From Pantanalinema rosaneae (lineage in GTDB: Bacteria; Cyanobacteriota; Cyanobacteriia; Leptolyngbyales; Leptolyngbyaceae): DNA of 64,000 nucleotides. How positions within the stretch are numbered: the first letter of the stretch is position 1; the number at the start of each line of letters is the position of its first letter. The stretch lies in the NCBI RefSeq assembly GCF_050753385.1, contig NZ_JBLZFZ010000018.1, positions 1 to 64,000 on the forward strand. The letters are read 5' to 3'. The notes beneath the pieces were generated by a model. The model made no database searches. It was not told the origin of the DNA and worked only from the letters and a program-made list of their open reading frames with translations. A program made the position numbers and the translations under genes. Shown here piece after piece: positions 31,567-44,659 of this stretch.

Positions 31567-32132
31567 GTAAAGTAGCGGAGTTGCTGATTGTGAATACCTA
31601 AAAATAGGTGCAATTGTTTACTCCACAACCAACCGCGATCGTCAGGGATTAACGGTTGATAGTGACCATCGACTAAATTAAAGCCTGCAAATTCCAGCGT
31701 ATCTGGGTCGAACCAGAAGTAATCGTAAACTTTGAGGACATCCTGATAAAGTTGCTTTTTCAACCCGCGATCGACGGCGGCTGTACTGTCAGATAACACT
31801 TCAATAATCACATTGGGAGTTTTGCCATTTTCTGCCCAAACCACCCAACTTTTGCGGGGGTGCGGGTCTACACCGAGTACCACAAAGAAATCCGGATCAC
31901 GAAAATCACGGTGTTTCAGTTGATTGGCACTGAAATAAATGGTGGTGTTAGCACTGGCATAAAAGTCGTGACGATCGCGCCACCACCAATTCAGGCATTC
32001 CAAAAACAGAATGATTTGTTGTAGATGGCGATCGGTTTCCACGGGTGGCTCGTCACTGTACAGATCACAGGGGGGCAGGGTCGGCAAATCTGCGTCCTGA
32101 AGTGACATCGATAGATTTTGCACTGAGGACAT
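31567..32132 (-). pseudogene. 5' part of an Uma2-family gene split by the IS200/IS605 element
   Basis: About 190 codons from the ATG at 32132 (MSSVQNLSMSLQDADLP) with the Uma2/DUF820 restriction-endonuclease-like core: HRDFRDPDFFVVLGVDP carrying the catalytic PD, then NVIIEVLSDSTAAVDRG for the E-x-x-S part, and VYDYFWFDPDTLEFAG. After LRYFT the frame runs into transposon sequence and stops at 31524. The original C-terminus is at 29625-29760. A chimeric protein could still be made, but it lacks the family's charged C-terminal helix. Confidence 0.88.
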
Positions 32133-32266
32133 CACCACCACCCCGCTTCCATATCGATCATGATTTAGCCTAACAAATTGCGGTTGAGGCGGGAACAACT
32201 GTTCTGAGAGATGAGATTGGTTAGGATGAAGAAACGCTGTTTTAACGGAGCGTTGCCGATCTGACT

Positions 32267-32923
32267 ATGCATTCTCCACTACCCATTTCTCAACCAGCAG
32301 ACGTTGTTTACCCAGATAGCGACGGACAGCCAATGGCAGATAATACGCGGCAGTTCCGGTGGATTGTCACAATTAAAGAAAACTTAGAACTGCTGTTTGT
32401 AGATGATCCGATGGTATTTGTAGCTGGAGATTTGCTCTGGTATCCGGTCGAGGGAAACCCACTGATGCGGCAAGCTCCTGATGTCATGGTGGTATTGGGT
32501 AGACCGAAGGGCGATCGCGGCTCGTATCAACAATGGCAAGAGGAAAATGTTGTGCCGCAAGTTGTATTTGAGATTTTGTCGCCTGGAAATCGTTTAAAGG
32601 AGATGACGAAAAAGTTCAAATTCTACGATCGTTATGGGGTTGAAGAATATTACATTTACGATCCTGATCAAATTGATTTAGCGGGTTGGCAACGTAATCA
32701 TGGCGAGTTTGAAGCGATCGAAGAAATCAATCATTGGGTCAGTCCCCGCTTAGGAATTCGGTTTGTCCTTCAGCCGGATACATTAGAAATCTACCGTCCC
32801 GATGGCGATCGGTTTTTAAGTTTTGTGGAATTAGATCAAGCCAGAATTAATGCTTTGCAACGTGCCGATCGTCTAGCCGCTAAACTGCGCGAACTTGGAA
32901 TTGATCCATCAGAGATTGCATAA
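32267..32923 (+). CDS. Uma2-family (DUF820) putative endonuclease
   Basis: A 218-aa intact Uma2 protein. The PD-(D/E)xK-like core is visible: LMRQAPDVMVVLGRPKGDRG for the PD part and PQVVFEILSPGNRLKEMTKK for the E-x-L part, followed by YYIYDPDQIDLAGWQR and the characteristic ending ADRLAAKLRELGIDPSEIA, nearly the same ending as the split Uma2 gene next door. Uma2 proteins are abundant in cyanobacteria; their biological role is not established. Transcribed divergently from the split copy. Confidence 0.9.
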   Translation: MHSPLPISQPADVVYPDSDGQPMADNTRQFRWIVTIKENLELLFVDDPMVFVAGDLLWYPVEGNPLMRQAPDVMVVLGRPKGDRGSYQQWQEENVVPQVVFEILSPGNRLKEMTKKFKFYDRYGVEEYYIYDPDQIDLAGWQRNHGEFEAIEEINHWVSPRLGIRFVLQPDTLEIYRPDGDRFLSFVELDQARINALQRADRLAAKLRELGIDPSEIA

Positions 32924-32953
32924 GTAATTAATTACGTGGTGTGCAACTAATTT

Positions 32954-33041
32954 GCCCTCATCCCAACCCTTCTTCCCAGGGAGAAGGACTTTCGGAAGTT
33001 TCCAGTTCCCTCGCCCCCTGGGAGAGGGCTAGGGTGAGGGC
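32954..33041. repeat. dispersed inverted repeat (REP/MITE-like)
   Basis: Left arm GCCCTCATCCCAACCC..TTCCCAGGGAGAAGG, right arm CCCCCTGGGAGAGGGCTAGGG ending TGAGGGC, complementary over most of their length. This GCCCTCA/TGAGGGC class with inner CCCAGGG is a frequent cyanobacterial intergenic hairpin. It lies between two convergent genes and may serve as a bidirectional transcription end. Confidence 0.75.
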
Positions 33042-33085
33042 TGTATCTGTGGACGTTTTAGAAAACTCGCACATTGCGTATTAAT

Positions 33086-36550
<3,465 letters not shown>

Positions 36551-37419
36551 TCGATATTAAGGAGTATCAGACGGTGCAAATATCGGGTGAGAGGGAGTCA
36601 GTCGTGGGGCTTGATTGAGATTCTGCCAAAGCGTCCAATCATGGTTGATTGCTGGGGGCTTTCTCACGCTGATCACATGTTTGGAATCGGGCTTCATGCC
36701 AGTGCTATGCTGCGGTTCTATCCTGAAAGAATTGATCTCATCTAGTTGATCTAATTACCACATTGCCATTGAGCAATCGTAGAAGCGGCGATCGAGTCAG
36801 CAAATTTTTGTCTCTGACGGAAACCGAGTTATATAGATGCGATCGGCAGAGCAGGTCAGCCTCGATCTGATTCATCTTTGAGTTGAGCGAATGTCTCCCA
36901 TCCATGCAAAAAGATAGCGAGAATATTCGAGCTGGCTGACTCAAATCTCGCGGTGGCAGAGATGACCCTGCACAATACCTGCCATTGTACAACTTAACTT
37001 CTGCAAGTATGGGGAGCGACCTGGGCTAAATCACTGCGACTTCCGCCTGGGGCAAGCTAGCTCAGGGATGATGCTGGCTGGATCGTTGCCAATGTTGGAT
37101 TGAGGGATAAAAATTGGATCGACACTTTTCGCCCCCACCAACCGATCGACGGAGTAAAAGTAAGTATTAGAAAATCTTTAGAATTTTACTGCCAGATCGA
37201 GTCTAATAAAGTAAGTTAGAGTCACTGAACGGGGATAACAGGAAGCTACTAAACCCGATTTTCAACTGATTGTTCCTCAATTCAGCGATCGCAATTGGAT
37301 AAACTCAGAAACAGTTACCCATTGAATTGCTGCATGACTGTAACAAAGGGCAGTCCTCGTATATCAGTGCTACGATTGCGACAGAAGAAAGAAAAAGACG
37401 AGAAAGGATAGCACAGTAC
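36551..37419. other. long intergenic region upstream of pnp
   Basis: About 870 bases between divergently transcribed SNF2 and pnp genes. Short frames exist but have no family resemblance. Nearest pnp there is an AT-rich segment (about 37150-37215) with complementary GTAAAA and TTTTAC blocks, possibly a leader hairpin of the sort used in PNPase autoregulation. rpsO is not present upstream. Promoters for both genes must lie here. Confidence 0.5.
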
Positions 37420-39570
37420 ATGGAAGAAGTTAATAAGTCGATATCCTTCGATGGTCGGGATATTCGGCTCAAGGTCGGTCTACTCGCTCCACAGGCTGGC
37501 GGTGCCGTTCTAATTGAATCCGAAGATACAGCAGTATTAGTGACCGCAACGCGAGCGGCTGCCCGAGAAGGCATTGATTTTCTCCCCTTGTTGGTGGATT
37601 ACGAAGAGCGGATGTATGCTGCCGGACGGATTCCGGGTGGTTTTTTGCGACGGGAAGGGCGACCACCGGAAAAAGCGACGTTAATTAGCCGATTGATCGA
37701 TCGTCCGTTGCGTCCGCTCTTTCCGTCTTGGTTACGGGATGATATCCAGGTAGTGGCGACGACCGTGGCAATGGATGAACGAGTCCCGCCGGATGTCCTG
37801 GCAGTGACGGGAGCCTCGATCGCGGTACTACTGGCAAAAATTCCTTTCAATGGCCCGATGGCGGCTGTGCGGGTGGGCTTAATTGGTGACGACTTTATTA
37901 TTAATCCTTCCTACAACGAAATTGAATCCAGTGATCTGGATCTGATCGTGGCTGGCTCCCCGGAAGGCGTGATCATGGTGGAAGCCGGAGCCAACCAATT
38001 GCCAGAGCAGGACATGATCGAGGCGATTGATTTTGGCTATGAAGCTGTGCGCGATTTGATTCAAGCCCAACGGGAATTACTCAGTTCAATGGGGATTGAA
38101 CAAGTTCAGGAACAGCCCCCAGAAGTGGATACCACCCTGGAAACCTTCATCCGCGATCGGGCGACGGCTCCGGTCAAAGAAATTTTAGGACGGTTTGAGA
38201 AAGACAAGCATGTCCGGGATAATGCCCTGGATGAAGTAAAAGCTTCGATCTCAACTGCGATCGCTGAACTGGCAGAGGATGACCCTGTGCGAGTCGCCGC
38301 CAGTGGTAATGACAAAGCGCTCGGGAATGTGTTTAAAGATGTCACCAAGCAATTGATGCGGCGACAGGTGATCGAAGACAATGTGCGGGTCGATGGACGG
38401 ACATTAGATGAGGTGCGGGCGATCTCCTGTCGGACGGGTGTGTTACCCCGGCGGGTCCATGGCAGTGCCCTGTTCAACCGAGGCTTGACGCAGGTGATGT
38501 CCGCTGTGACTCTGGGTACGCCCGGTGATGCTCAGGAACTTGATGATCTGCATCCCGATGAGCAAAAGCGGTACTTGCATCATTACAACTTCCCGCCTTA
38601 CTCCGTGGGGGAAACCCGCCCCATGCGATCGCCCGGTCGGCGAGAAATTGGTCACGGAGCCTTAGCAGAACGGGCATTAGTGCCAGTCTTACCGCCCAAG
38701 GAAGAATTTCCCTATGTGATCCGGGTGGTATCAGAAGTGCTGTCCTCAAATGGTTCTACCTCGATGGGGTCGGTATCTGGTTCGACGCTGGCCCTGATGG
38801 ATGCCGGAGTACCCATTACCAAACCCGTGAGTGGAGCCGCGATGGGGCTAATCAAAGAAGGGGAGGAAATCCGCGTCCTCACGGACATTCAGGGAATCGA
38901 AGACTTCCTGGGGGATATGGACTTTAAGGTGGCAGGCACCGATAGTGGCATTACGGCGCTGCAATTGGATATGAAAATTAATGGCTTGCCCCTGGAGGTA
39001 ATTGCTCAGGCAATTAAGCAGGCAAAACCCGCTCGGCTGCATATCCTTAGCAAGATGTTGGAAGCGATCAATCAACCGCGCAGTGAAATGTCGCCCTTTG
39101 CGCCGCGCTTGCTGACGATGCGGATCGATCCAGAGATGATCGGCATGATTATTGGTCCGGGTGGGAAAACCATTAAGGGAATTACCGAAGAGACAGGAGC
39201 CAAGATTGATATTGAGGATACTGGGATTGTCACCATTTCCTCACTGGATGCCGAGCAAGCCAAACGGGCACGCAATATTATTCAAGGCATGACCCGGAAG
39301 CTGAATACTGGCGATGTTTATGTCGGCAAGGTGACTCGAATTATTCCGATCGGGGCGTTTGTGGAATTCCTGCCTGGAAAAGAAGGCATGATTCACATTT
39401 CCCAATTAGCCGATTACCGGGTCGGTAAAGTCGAGGATGAAGTCACTGTAGGTGATGAAGTGATCGTCAAAGTGCGGGAGATTGATAACCGGGGTCGGAT
39501 TAACCTGACTCGTCTGGGCATTCATCCCGATGAAGCCGCCGCTGCGCGAGAAGCCGCTGCCGTGGGCTAA
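37420..39570 (+). CDS. pnp: polyribonucleotide nucleotidyltransferase (PNPase)
   Basis: A 716-aa phosphorolytic 3'-to-5' exoribonuclease. Two RNase PH domains (ISFDGRDIRLKVGLLAPQAG then DYEERMYAAGRIPGGFLRRE; second copy DGRTLDEVRAISCRTGVLPR and SSNGSTSMGSVSGSTLALMD) surround a helical linker. A KH domain (MIGMIIGPGGKTIKGITEET) and an S1 domain (VGKVTRIIPIGAFVEFLPGK) follow. It forms the trimeric core of RNA degradation with RNase E, and in cyanobacteria also adds heteropolymeric tails. The ATG at 37420 gives the normal N-terminus; an in-frame extension to 37327 is not conserved in type. Likely substrate turnover includes the small RNAs in this window. Confidence 0.97.
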   Translation: MEEVNKSISFDGRDIRLKVGLLAPQAGGAVLIESEDTAVLVTATRAAAREGIDFLPLLVDYEERMYAAGRIPGGFLRREGRPPEKATLISRLIDRPLRPLFPSWLRDDIQVVATTVAMDERVPPDVLAVTGASIAVLLAKIPFNGPMAAVRVGLIGDDFIINPSYNEIESSDLDLIVAGSPEGVIMVEAGANQLPEQDMIEAIDFGYEAVRDLIQAQRELLSSMGIEQVQEQPPEVDTTLETFIRDRATAPVKEILGRFEKDKHVRDNALDEVKASISTAIAELAEDDPVRVAASGNDKALGNVFKDVTKQLMRRQVIEDNVRVDGRTLDEVRAISCRTGVLPRRVHGSALFNRGLTQVMSAVTLGTPGDAQELDDLHPDEQKRYLHHYNFPPYSVGETRPMRSPGRREIGHGALAERALVPVLPPKEEFPYVIRVVSEVLSSNGSTSMGSVSGSTLALMDAGVPITKPVSGAAMGLIKEGEEIRVLTDIQGIEDFLGDMDFKVAGTDSGITALQLDMKINGLPLEVIAQAIKQAKPARLHILSKMLEAINQPRSEMSPFAPRLLTMRIDPEMIGMIIGPGGKTIKGITEETGAKIDIEDTGIVTISSLDAEQAKRARNIIQGMTRKLNTGDVYVGKVTRIIPIGAFVEFLPGKEGMIHISQLADYRVGKVEDEVTVGDEVIVKVREIDNRGRINLTRLGIHPDEAAAAREAAAVG

Positions 39571-40035
39571 ATTCCAACTATCTCTGACCTGAAGTAGGTC
39601 AGTGACCGGGGCAGGCTTGGGCAAGGGTACAGCCATATCCTTGTCGGGGTCTGCCTTTAATGTTGGAGCGCAAACAGAGAGAGAGAATAGGTTTAATACA
39701 TCTGCTTTCAGTGTTTTTACTGAAAGAAAAAACTTTATTTTCCGCTTAGAAACCGTGATTCTGTACGAAGAGTCAGTGAAGTTGACCCGCGATCGTCCAG
39801 ACTTCGCCTAGCATTTAAGTAGTAGATTAATTTACCTTCAAACTAAATCTCAGCCATCATCGGTGGATTAAGCTAAGCCATTCCTGATCAGTGAGATCTT
39901 GCCTTAGCCCACTGCATCACCCAAGAATTTTGCCCCCAAATTCTGATTGATTCTTCAGCCAGCTTTTAACGCGATCGCTTGCCATAGCCGCAAACGATCA
40001 CACGTTTGTCTCTCTATCTACCTGCTCTGCCAACC
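39571..40035. other. intergenic region after pnp with two hairpins
   Basis: A perfect 7-base stem (CTGACCT / AGGTCAG, 39584-39602) lies 14 bases after the pnp stop but lacks a U-tract. A perfect 8-base stem (CTTTCAGT / ACTGAAAG, 39705-39726) has a T-rich loop. A 69-codon frame (39602-39811) spans both and has no family resemblance; I do not call it a gene. Confidence 0.5.
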
Positions 40036-40893
40036 ATGAACACACTCGATGATCTTGCCTTAATTCAGAAATTTATCCGGGGTGAAACCACGTTATTAGC
40101 CAATCAACGCCTGCGGATTGAAGCTGTCTTTGACTCAACCCAATTGTTGGCAAAGCGGGGTGGGTTGATTGCCACCATCAAACAGGGTGCAGAAGGAAAA
40201 GTTGTCCTATTAAGGCGAGAGTCTGATTACTATGGGCTGGTGCATCAGTGCTTACTCGATCGCTCCTTAATGCCGACTGGGGAAATTGACCAGGCAGGCT
40301 TTGAGCGCTACTGTCCCTGTCGAGTGCCAGCAGGATATCGACTCAACTGCACTGAAGCCAGAGCCTTATGGAAAGAATGGTGGATGTCGGCTCGTCACGG
40401 CAATCGCAGTAACATTCAAACCAATCTGCTGATCTTTACGCGGAATACCTGGTATCCCATTCGAGAAATCGCCTGTAATCAGGGAACCGTGTTTATTACC
40501 ACCTTAGTTACAGAAGTGATGCTCCAGGGAACGGATCAGGTAATTTGGTTAAGTCGGCTTCCGGGAGAGGCATTAAGCGCTGCCAAGACGCTGCAATCTA
40601 CTCCCGCCGCACCGCCGCCCGTCCGTTATAGCAGCGATCAGCTAGGTAGACCCACGGTAGTACGCCCGCCTACATCAACTCAACCTGTACCCACGGCTGG
40701 ATCTCAGGCATCTGTCCCACCGAAACATGTGGATGCAACCGAGGCTGGTGTTAGCACTGCGGCGCTTCATCCCGACCTCCGGCATGTTGTGAAAATGCGT
40801 CAGGGTAAGCTCTACATCAGAACGGCGGTGGGTGAAATTGTCGTGCAGGGTGGCAATCTCCAGTTCTGGCTGCAAGAGTCCTGCCCCTTGTAA
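40036..40893 (+). CDS. conserved hypothetical protein, possibly cyanobacterial
   Basis: About 285 aa from the ATG at 40036 (MNTLDDLALIQKFIRGETTL). Three parts are visible: an N-terminal domain of about 190 residues (LLANQRLRIEAVFDSTQLLA, then DYYGLVHQCLLDRS, ALWKEWWMSARHGNRS), a Pro/Thr-rich linker (about 195-245), and a short C-terminal beta-rich segment (HVVKMRQGKLYIRTAVGEIV). No catalytic motif, signal peptide or membrane helix is seen. The linker suggests two functional modules. I do not recognise the family. An earlier start at 40006 is possible. Confidence 0.6.
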   Translation: MNTLDDLALIQKFIRGETTLLANQRLRIEAVFDSTQLLAKRGGLIATIKQGAEGKVVLLRRESDYYGLVHQCLLDRSLMPTGEIDQAGFERYCPCRVPAGYRLNCTEARALWKEWWMSARHGNRSNIQTNLLIFTRNTWYPIREIACNQGTVFITTLVTEVMLQGTDQVIWLSRLPGEALSAAKTLQSTPAAPPPVRYSSDQLGRPTVVRPPTSTQPVPTAGSQASVPPKHVDATEAGVSTAALHPDLRHVVKMRQGKLYIRTAVGEIVVQGGNLQFWLQESCPL

Positions 40894-40934
40894 TGGAACC
40901 GATCGCAACACTATTGCTTCATTCACCTCGATCG

Positions 40935-41429
40935 CTAATTTTGGAACCATGCCGTCAGTGCTACGGCTAAGGCATCGGCAGCATCATCTGGCTCAGGAAT
41001 TGCTTCCAGATTTAACTCACGGGCAACGGCTTCCTGCACCGCCAACTTTTTAGAATTGCCATATCCGGTCAAGGCTTGTTTAATTTGAGCCGGAGTGAAT
41101 TCGACTAATGGTACTTTGTACTGCGCCAGGACTAACATCACGACACCCCGAGCTTGAGCCACCGCGATCGTATTTCCCATACGATAGAAGAATAATTTCT
41201 CGATCGCGACTAAATCTGGCTTGACAGTGGTTAATACCGTATTCAGATCCTCATAGATCATGCAGAGGCGATCGCCAATATCCGTATGGGCTGGAGTCCG
41301 AATTACCCCATAATCTAATGGCATCACCTGGGCTGCCTCGCGGCTACCGGCGGTCGATCGCTGGCATTGCAGCGCTCCAAACCCTAATGTGGCTAATCCT
41401 GGATCAAGACCCAGGATGCAATATTCCAT
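40935..41429 (-). CDS. ruvC: Holliday junction endonuclease RuvC
   Basis: A 164-aa RuvC. The catalytic acids are in ILGLDPGLATLGFG (first Asp), VAIEKLFFYRM (Glu), and PEPDDAADALAVAL (Asp pair). It resolves Holliday junctions as a dimer together with RuvAB in recombination repair. The ATG at 41429 gives the standard MEYCILGLDPG start; the longer frame begins with a TTG and adds six residues. Divergent neighbours only, so it stands alone. Confidence 0.95.
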   Translation of the reverse strand: MEYCILGLDPGLATLGFGALQCQRSTAGSREAAQVMPLDYGVIRTPAHTDIGDRLCMIYEDLNTVLTTVKPDLVAIEKLFFYRMGNTIAVAQARGVVMLVLAQYKVPLVEFTPAQIKQALTGYGNSKKLAVQEAVARELNLEAIPEPDDAADALAVALTAWFQN

Positions 41430-41468
41430 AATTAACCTAGACGACAATAGCGAAATGACACCTGGACT

Positions 41469-42521
41469 CTAGCGGAAGGGTGGCGAGATCATCAGCCCAC
41501 CGTTTGTCCACAAATTGTTTTCGCCTCGGGGTAAGTTGAGGCGAGTTTGGGGCCCTAAATGTCGATCGTAGATTTCGCTATAGTTCCCGACATGCCGGAC
41601 AATCCGAGCCGCAAAATCATTGGACACCCCCATGCCTTTGCCTAGCTCCCCTTCTAATCCCAGAAACCGCCGGACGGATGGATCTTTACTGGTATTAAAC
41701 TGCGCCAGATTTCTGGACGTAATGCCCAATTCTTCTGCCTCGAATAAGGCAAAAACACTCCACCGTACCACATCACTCCAGGCAGAGTCGCCATTTGCCG
41801 TTGCTGGAGCCAGGGGTTCCTTAGATAGCACCTCATCCAGGATCAGATGATCATTGGGTTGGGGAAAGGCGGTGCGGCGGGAGATCAGTTGGGAGCGATC
41901 GGCAGTTACTCCCTCACACCGACCTTCTGCATAGGTGGCAAAGGTAGTATTCACATCCTCAAACACCACAGGTTTATAGGGAATCCCCCGCTTCTGCATT
42001 TGGTCGGTTAAGTTTTGCTCCGTCGTCGTTCCGGTCTGAATACAGATCGACTTGCCCTTTAAATCTGCCAGGGTTTTAATGCCACTGGCTCGTTTCACCA
42101 TAATGCCCTGGCCATCAAAGAACACGACCGGAGCAAAATCTAGACCCGTCGAGGTATCACGGCTGACTGTCCAAGTGGTATTCCGGCTGAGAATATCGAC
42201 TTCCCCCGTTTGCACCGCCGTAAACCGCTCTTTAGCATTGAGATTCCGGAACTCTACGGCATCGGGATTATCAAATAAGGCGGCGGCAACTGCCCGACAT
42301 ACATCCACATCCAGACCGGAGTATTTGCCATCCTGCCCGACAAAACTGAATCCCGGCAGTTCTCCACTGACTCCACACACCAGACTGCCACGATTGAGGA
42401 CTCTGGCGAGTCGCCCAGCCGCTTGCCCCCCGGTTCCACTTTGCCCAGTATCATCACCACAGGCCGCCAAAGGTAAGGTCAGGCAGCCCAGCACTAACAG
42501 CGAAAACGTCCATCGGGGCAT
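41469..42521 (-). CDS. amino-acid ABC transporter substrate-binding lipoprotein
   Basis: A 350-aa family 3 solute-binding protein. The N-terminal signal ends in a lipobox (LTLPLAAC, Cys21), so it is probably lipid-anchored in the periplasm. Domain signatures are RGSLVCGVSGELPGFSFVG, GLDVDVCRAVAAALF, ERFTAVQTGEVDILSRNTTW, and KSICIQTGTTTEQNLTDQM. It resembles general L-amino-acid (AapJ/NatF-type) binding proteins for polar and acidic amino acids. No permease or ATPase is adjacent. It lies 20 bases downstream of the aspartic protease gene on the same strand and could be co-transcribed. Confidence 0.92.
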   Translation of the reverse strand: MPRWTFSLLVLGCLTLPLAACGDDTGQSGTGGQAAGRLARVLNRGSLVCGVSGELPGFSFVGQDGKYSGLDVDVCRAVAAALFDNPDAVEFRNLNAKERFTAVQTGEVDILSRNTTWTVSRDTSTGLDFAPVVFFDGQGIMVKRASGIKTLADLKGKSICIQTGTTTEQNLTDQMQKRGIPYKPVVFEDVNTTFATYAEGRCEGVTADRSQLISRRTAFPQPNDHLILDEVLSKEPLAPATANGDSAWSDVVRWSVFALFEAEELGITSRNLAQFNTSKDPSVRRFLGLEGELGKGMGVSNDFAARIVRHVGNYSEIYDRHLGPQTRLNLPRGENNLWTNGGLMISPPFR

Positions 42522-42541
42522 AATCAGTTCGGTTGATCTAC

Positions 42542-43120
42542 TTAGCGTCGGTAGAATTCTACGACATCTTGCTTGATCTTCACGTCATAGTTGCCAAAGA
42601 AGTCATGACCGAGTAATCCAATGTTAGTCCGATCGGCGATCGCAACGGGGACATTCCGAATTTCAGCCCCATCGACGGCGATCGAGGTCACTCGACCAAT
42701 ATCAAAGGCAACCGCTCTGCCATCTGCCAGCGTCGCGATGCCGCGATTGAATGGGGTGACGCTGAGGGCATTGGCCATCGATCGGGTAATTAATGTACCA
42801 CTGGCTCCTGTATCGAGAATCATCTCGAAGGTACGAGATCCATTAAAGGTGACATCGATCACCGGAGTACCGGACAAGCGATATTTAATCCGGGCGGTAT
42901 ACACATTTTTGGCGGCGGAATTGTTAGTTTCTGGCGCATTGCTCCTGCCACTACTGCCACCACTGCCACAGAGTCGATCCAGGTTAACCGTACTGCCAGA
43001 GGGCATCACCATATAGCAGCCATTGTTATCCTGAGCCATGCTGGACTGATGCCCACCGATCGCTAGAGTGACTACGGTTGTTATCCCGGCGATCGTCGTT
43101 AACCCACGCCAACCTTTCAT
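42542..43120 (-). CDS. secreted retropepsin-like aspartic protease
   Basis: A 192-aa protein with an N-terminal signal peptide (GLTTIAGITTVVTLAIGG, cleavage probably after SSMAQ), a short Ser/Gly-rich linker, and a retropepsin-like domain. The active site is FEMILDTGASGTLITRSMA, the flap region FNRGIATLADGRAV, and the second hydrophobic motif IGLLGHDFFGNYDV. It matches periplasmic TIGR02281-like proteases that act as dimers. Substrate unknown. It sits between two other exported proteins (the binding lipoprotein and a serine protease). Confidence 0.88.
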   Translation of the reverse strand: MKGWRGLTTIAGITTVVTLAIGGHQSSMAQDNNGCYMVMPSGSTVNLDRLCGSGGSSGRSNAPETNNSAAKNVYTARIKYRLSGTPVIDVTFNGSRTFEMILDTGASGTLITRSMANALSVTPFNRGIATLADGRAVAFDIGRVTSIAVDGAEIRNVPVAIADRTNIGLLGHDFFGNYDVKIKQDVVEFYRR

Positions 43121-43223
43121 GCTTCAACCTCTGCCCTCAAAACCCAATTCGGATTTACTTCATCCCCCATCCTAACCAGTCCATCAGGATTTTGGAGAGA
43201 TTCTCAGAGTTGGCTGGCTTCAG

Positions 43224-44306
43224 TTAAAATCTGACGGCGACAGTGGTAGGTTGTCCCTGACGGCTGATCGTGAATTGAGCATAGCGCGGCGGGTGGCTCA
43301 TAAATTGCAGCAAATCCTGGAAGCTGCCCAGACGACTGCCATTGATTTCCAGCAATTGATCTCCGGGCTGTAAACCACAATTCGCCGCGATCGAACCGTT
43401 TTCTACCTGTTGAATTACTAAGGTGCGGGTGTCCATAATCACCCCTAAACGGCCATTAGTCGGCACAGACGAGGGTAAACCGGCTCCAGAGGTCGGCTCC
43501 GGGATCACAACTTCATTCGTCAGTTGGCGGCGGATGGGACGATCGCTGGCTGACTCAATCGGTTGATGCACCGGCAGATTGGGGAGGGGATTGGGTTCTG
43601 TGTTAGGGCGAGGCGTATAGCTTGGTGGGGCGACAGCAACTCGTCCCGGACGATTGCCTTCAATAAAGGCTCGGGTGGCTGCAACACTGGTGGCGAAGCT
43701 GATGCCAGTATTGCCACGTCGGGAATCAAGAATGGCTTTATTCACGCCCACCATTTCGCCCCGCGCATTCAGTAAGGGACCACCGGAGTTGCCGGGACGC
43801 AGAATCACTTGCGATTGCAGATCCCCATTTTCCCGCACTCGACTAAAGCTACCCGTAGTCATCACGCCGGGACGACCGTAGGGACTGCCGATCGCATAAA
43901 CTGGCTCACCCGGTTGGACGCTGCTACTGGCTAATTGAACTGTAGGGAGTAGCTCTGGTGTATCGAGTTGAATCAGTGCCAAATCTTTCCGCACATCGGT
44001 GGCGATCACCCGACCAGGATACCGGGTGCCGGTGGCAGTGCGGACGAATACGTAACCATTTTGCGATCCCCGGATCACATGGTTGTTGGTAATCACCAAA
44101 CCATCTGAACTGACAATACTACCCGAACCAATCTCGCGACCCGCAAATACCGTTACTACTGCCGGATTAACCTGCTGATAAACCTGATTACCATTGTCCG
44201 CCAGTTGTCTGGACTCGATCGCCACCTGAATGGGAGCGCTGAATGAGGGCGATGACCCAATCAACAACAGAGAAGCGGCAAACAATAGTAAGTATTTCGC
44301 TTTCAT
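43224..44306 (-). CDS. secreted trypsin-like serine protease with PDZ domain
   Basis: About 360 aa from the ATG at 44306 (MKAKYLLLFAASLLLIGSSP), which directly starts a signal peptide; the longer frame to 44405 lacks one. The trypsin-like domain has His in LVITNNHVIRG, Asp in VRKDLALIQLD, and Ser in LRPGNSGGPLLNARGE. A Pro-rich linker (about 235-280) leads to a C-terminal PDZ domain (NGSIAANCGLQPGDQLLEIN). It degrades or refolds misfolded periplasmic protein, like HtrA relatives. Distinct from the HhoA-type protease at 60260. Confidence 0.92.
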   Translation of the reverse strand: MKAKYLLLFAASLLLIGSSPSFSAPIQVAIESRQLADNGNQVYQQVNPAVVTVFAGREIGSGSIVSSDGLVITNNHVIRGSQNGYVFVRTATGTRYPGRVIATDVRKDLALIQLDTPELLPTVQLASSSVQPGEPVYAIGSPYGRPGVMTTGSFSRVRENGDLQSQVILRPGNSGGPLLNARGEMVGVNKAILDSRRGNTGISFATSVAATRAFIEGNRPGRVAVAPPSYTPRPNTEPNPLPNLPVHQPIESASDRPIRRQLTNEVVIPEPTSGAGLPSSVPTNGRLGVIMDTRTLVIQQVENGSIAANCGLQPGDQLLEINGSRLGSFQDLLQFMSHPPRYAQFTISRQGQPTTVAVRF

Positions 44307-44659
44307 AGGATGTTTGGTGTGTAGAGCAATCAGAATCGGTACAGGTTGTCTTCTGAACTCCAGGTCACGATCAGTCACCGCTTCATGTCCCCAAGAAATT
44401 GACACAGCTTCCCCCTTCCCCGCTCCACACTCCGACGGCTTCAGTTGCTTTACGGAATTTGGGGAAATGCTGTGGTATGTACTTAGGGAGATGAATCTTG
44501 ACCAGAGTTACTGCCTGGTGCAGATGGACGTAACGAGAAGCTTCAAGTACCCTTACCTTTCGAGGACGTATCGATCGCATCCGGATAATTTTTCAAATGC
44601 GCTCAGTCATCTCTGCTACGTGATTCACACCGTCACTATCACTTTCAGGACAGGGTTTT
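44307..44659. other. divergent intergenic region
   Basis: Between the serine protease (minus) and the YbjQ gene (plus), so both promoters should lie here. The open frames crossing it are not convincing. No terminator or palindrome stood out. Confidence 0.5.

Noticed and set aside
36738..36992. 84-codon minus-strand frame upstream of pnp
   Set aside because: No similarity to any family I know, and it lies in an otherwise non-coding region with no ribosome binding site.
39602..39811. 69-codon open frame after pnp
   Set aside because: It runs through a hairpin and a second inverted repeat and shows no domain-like sequence; more likely intergenic.
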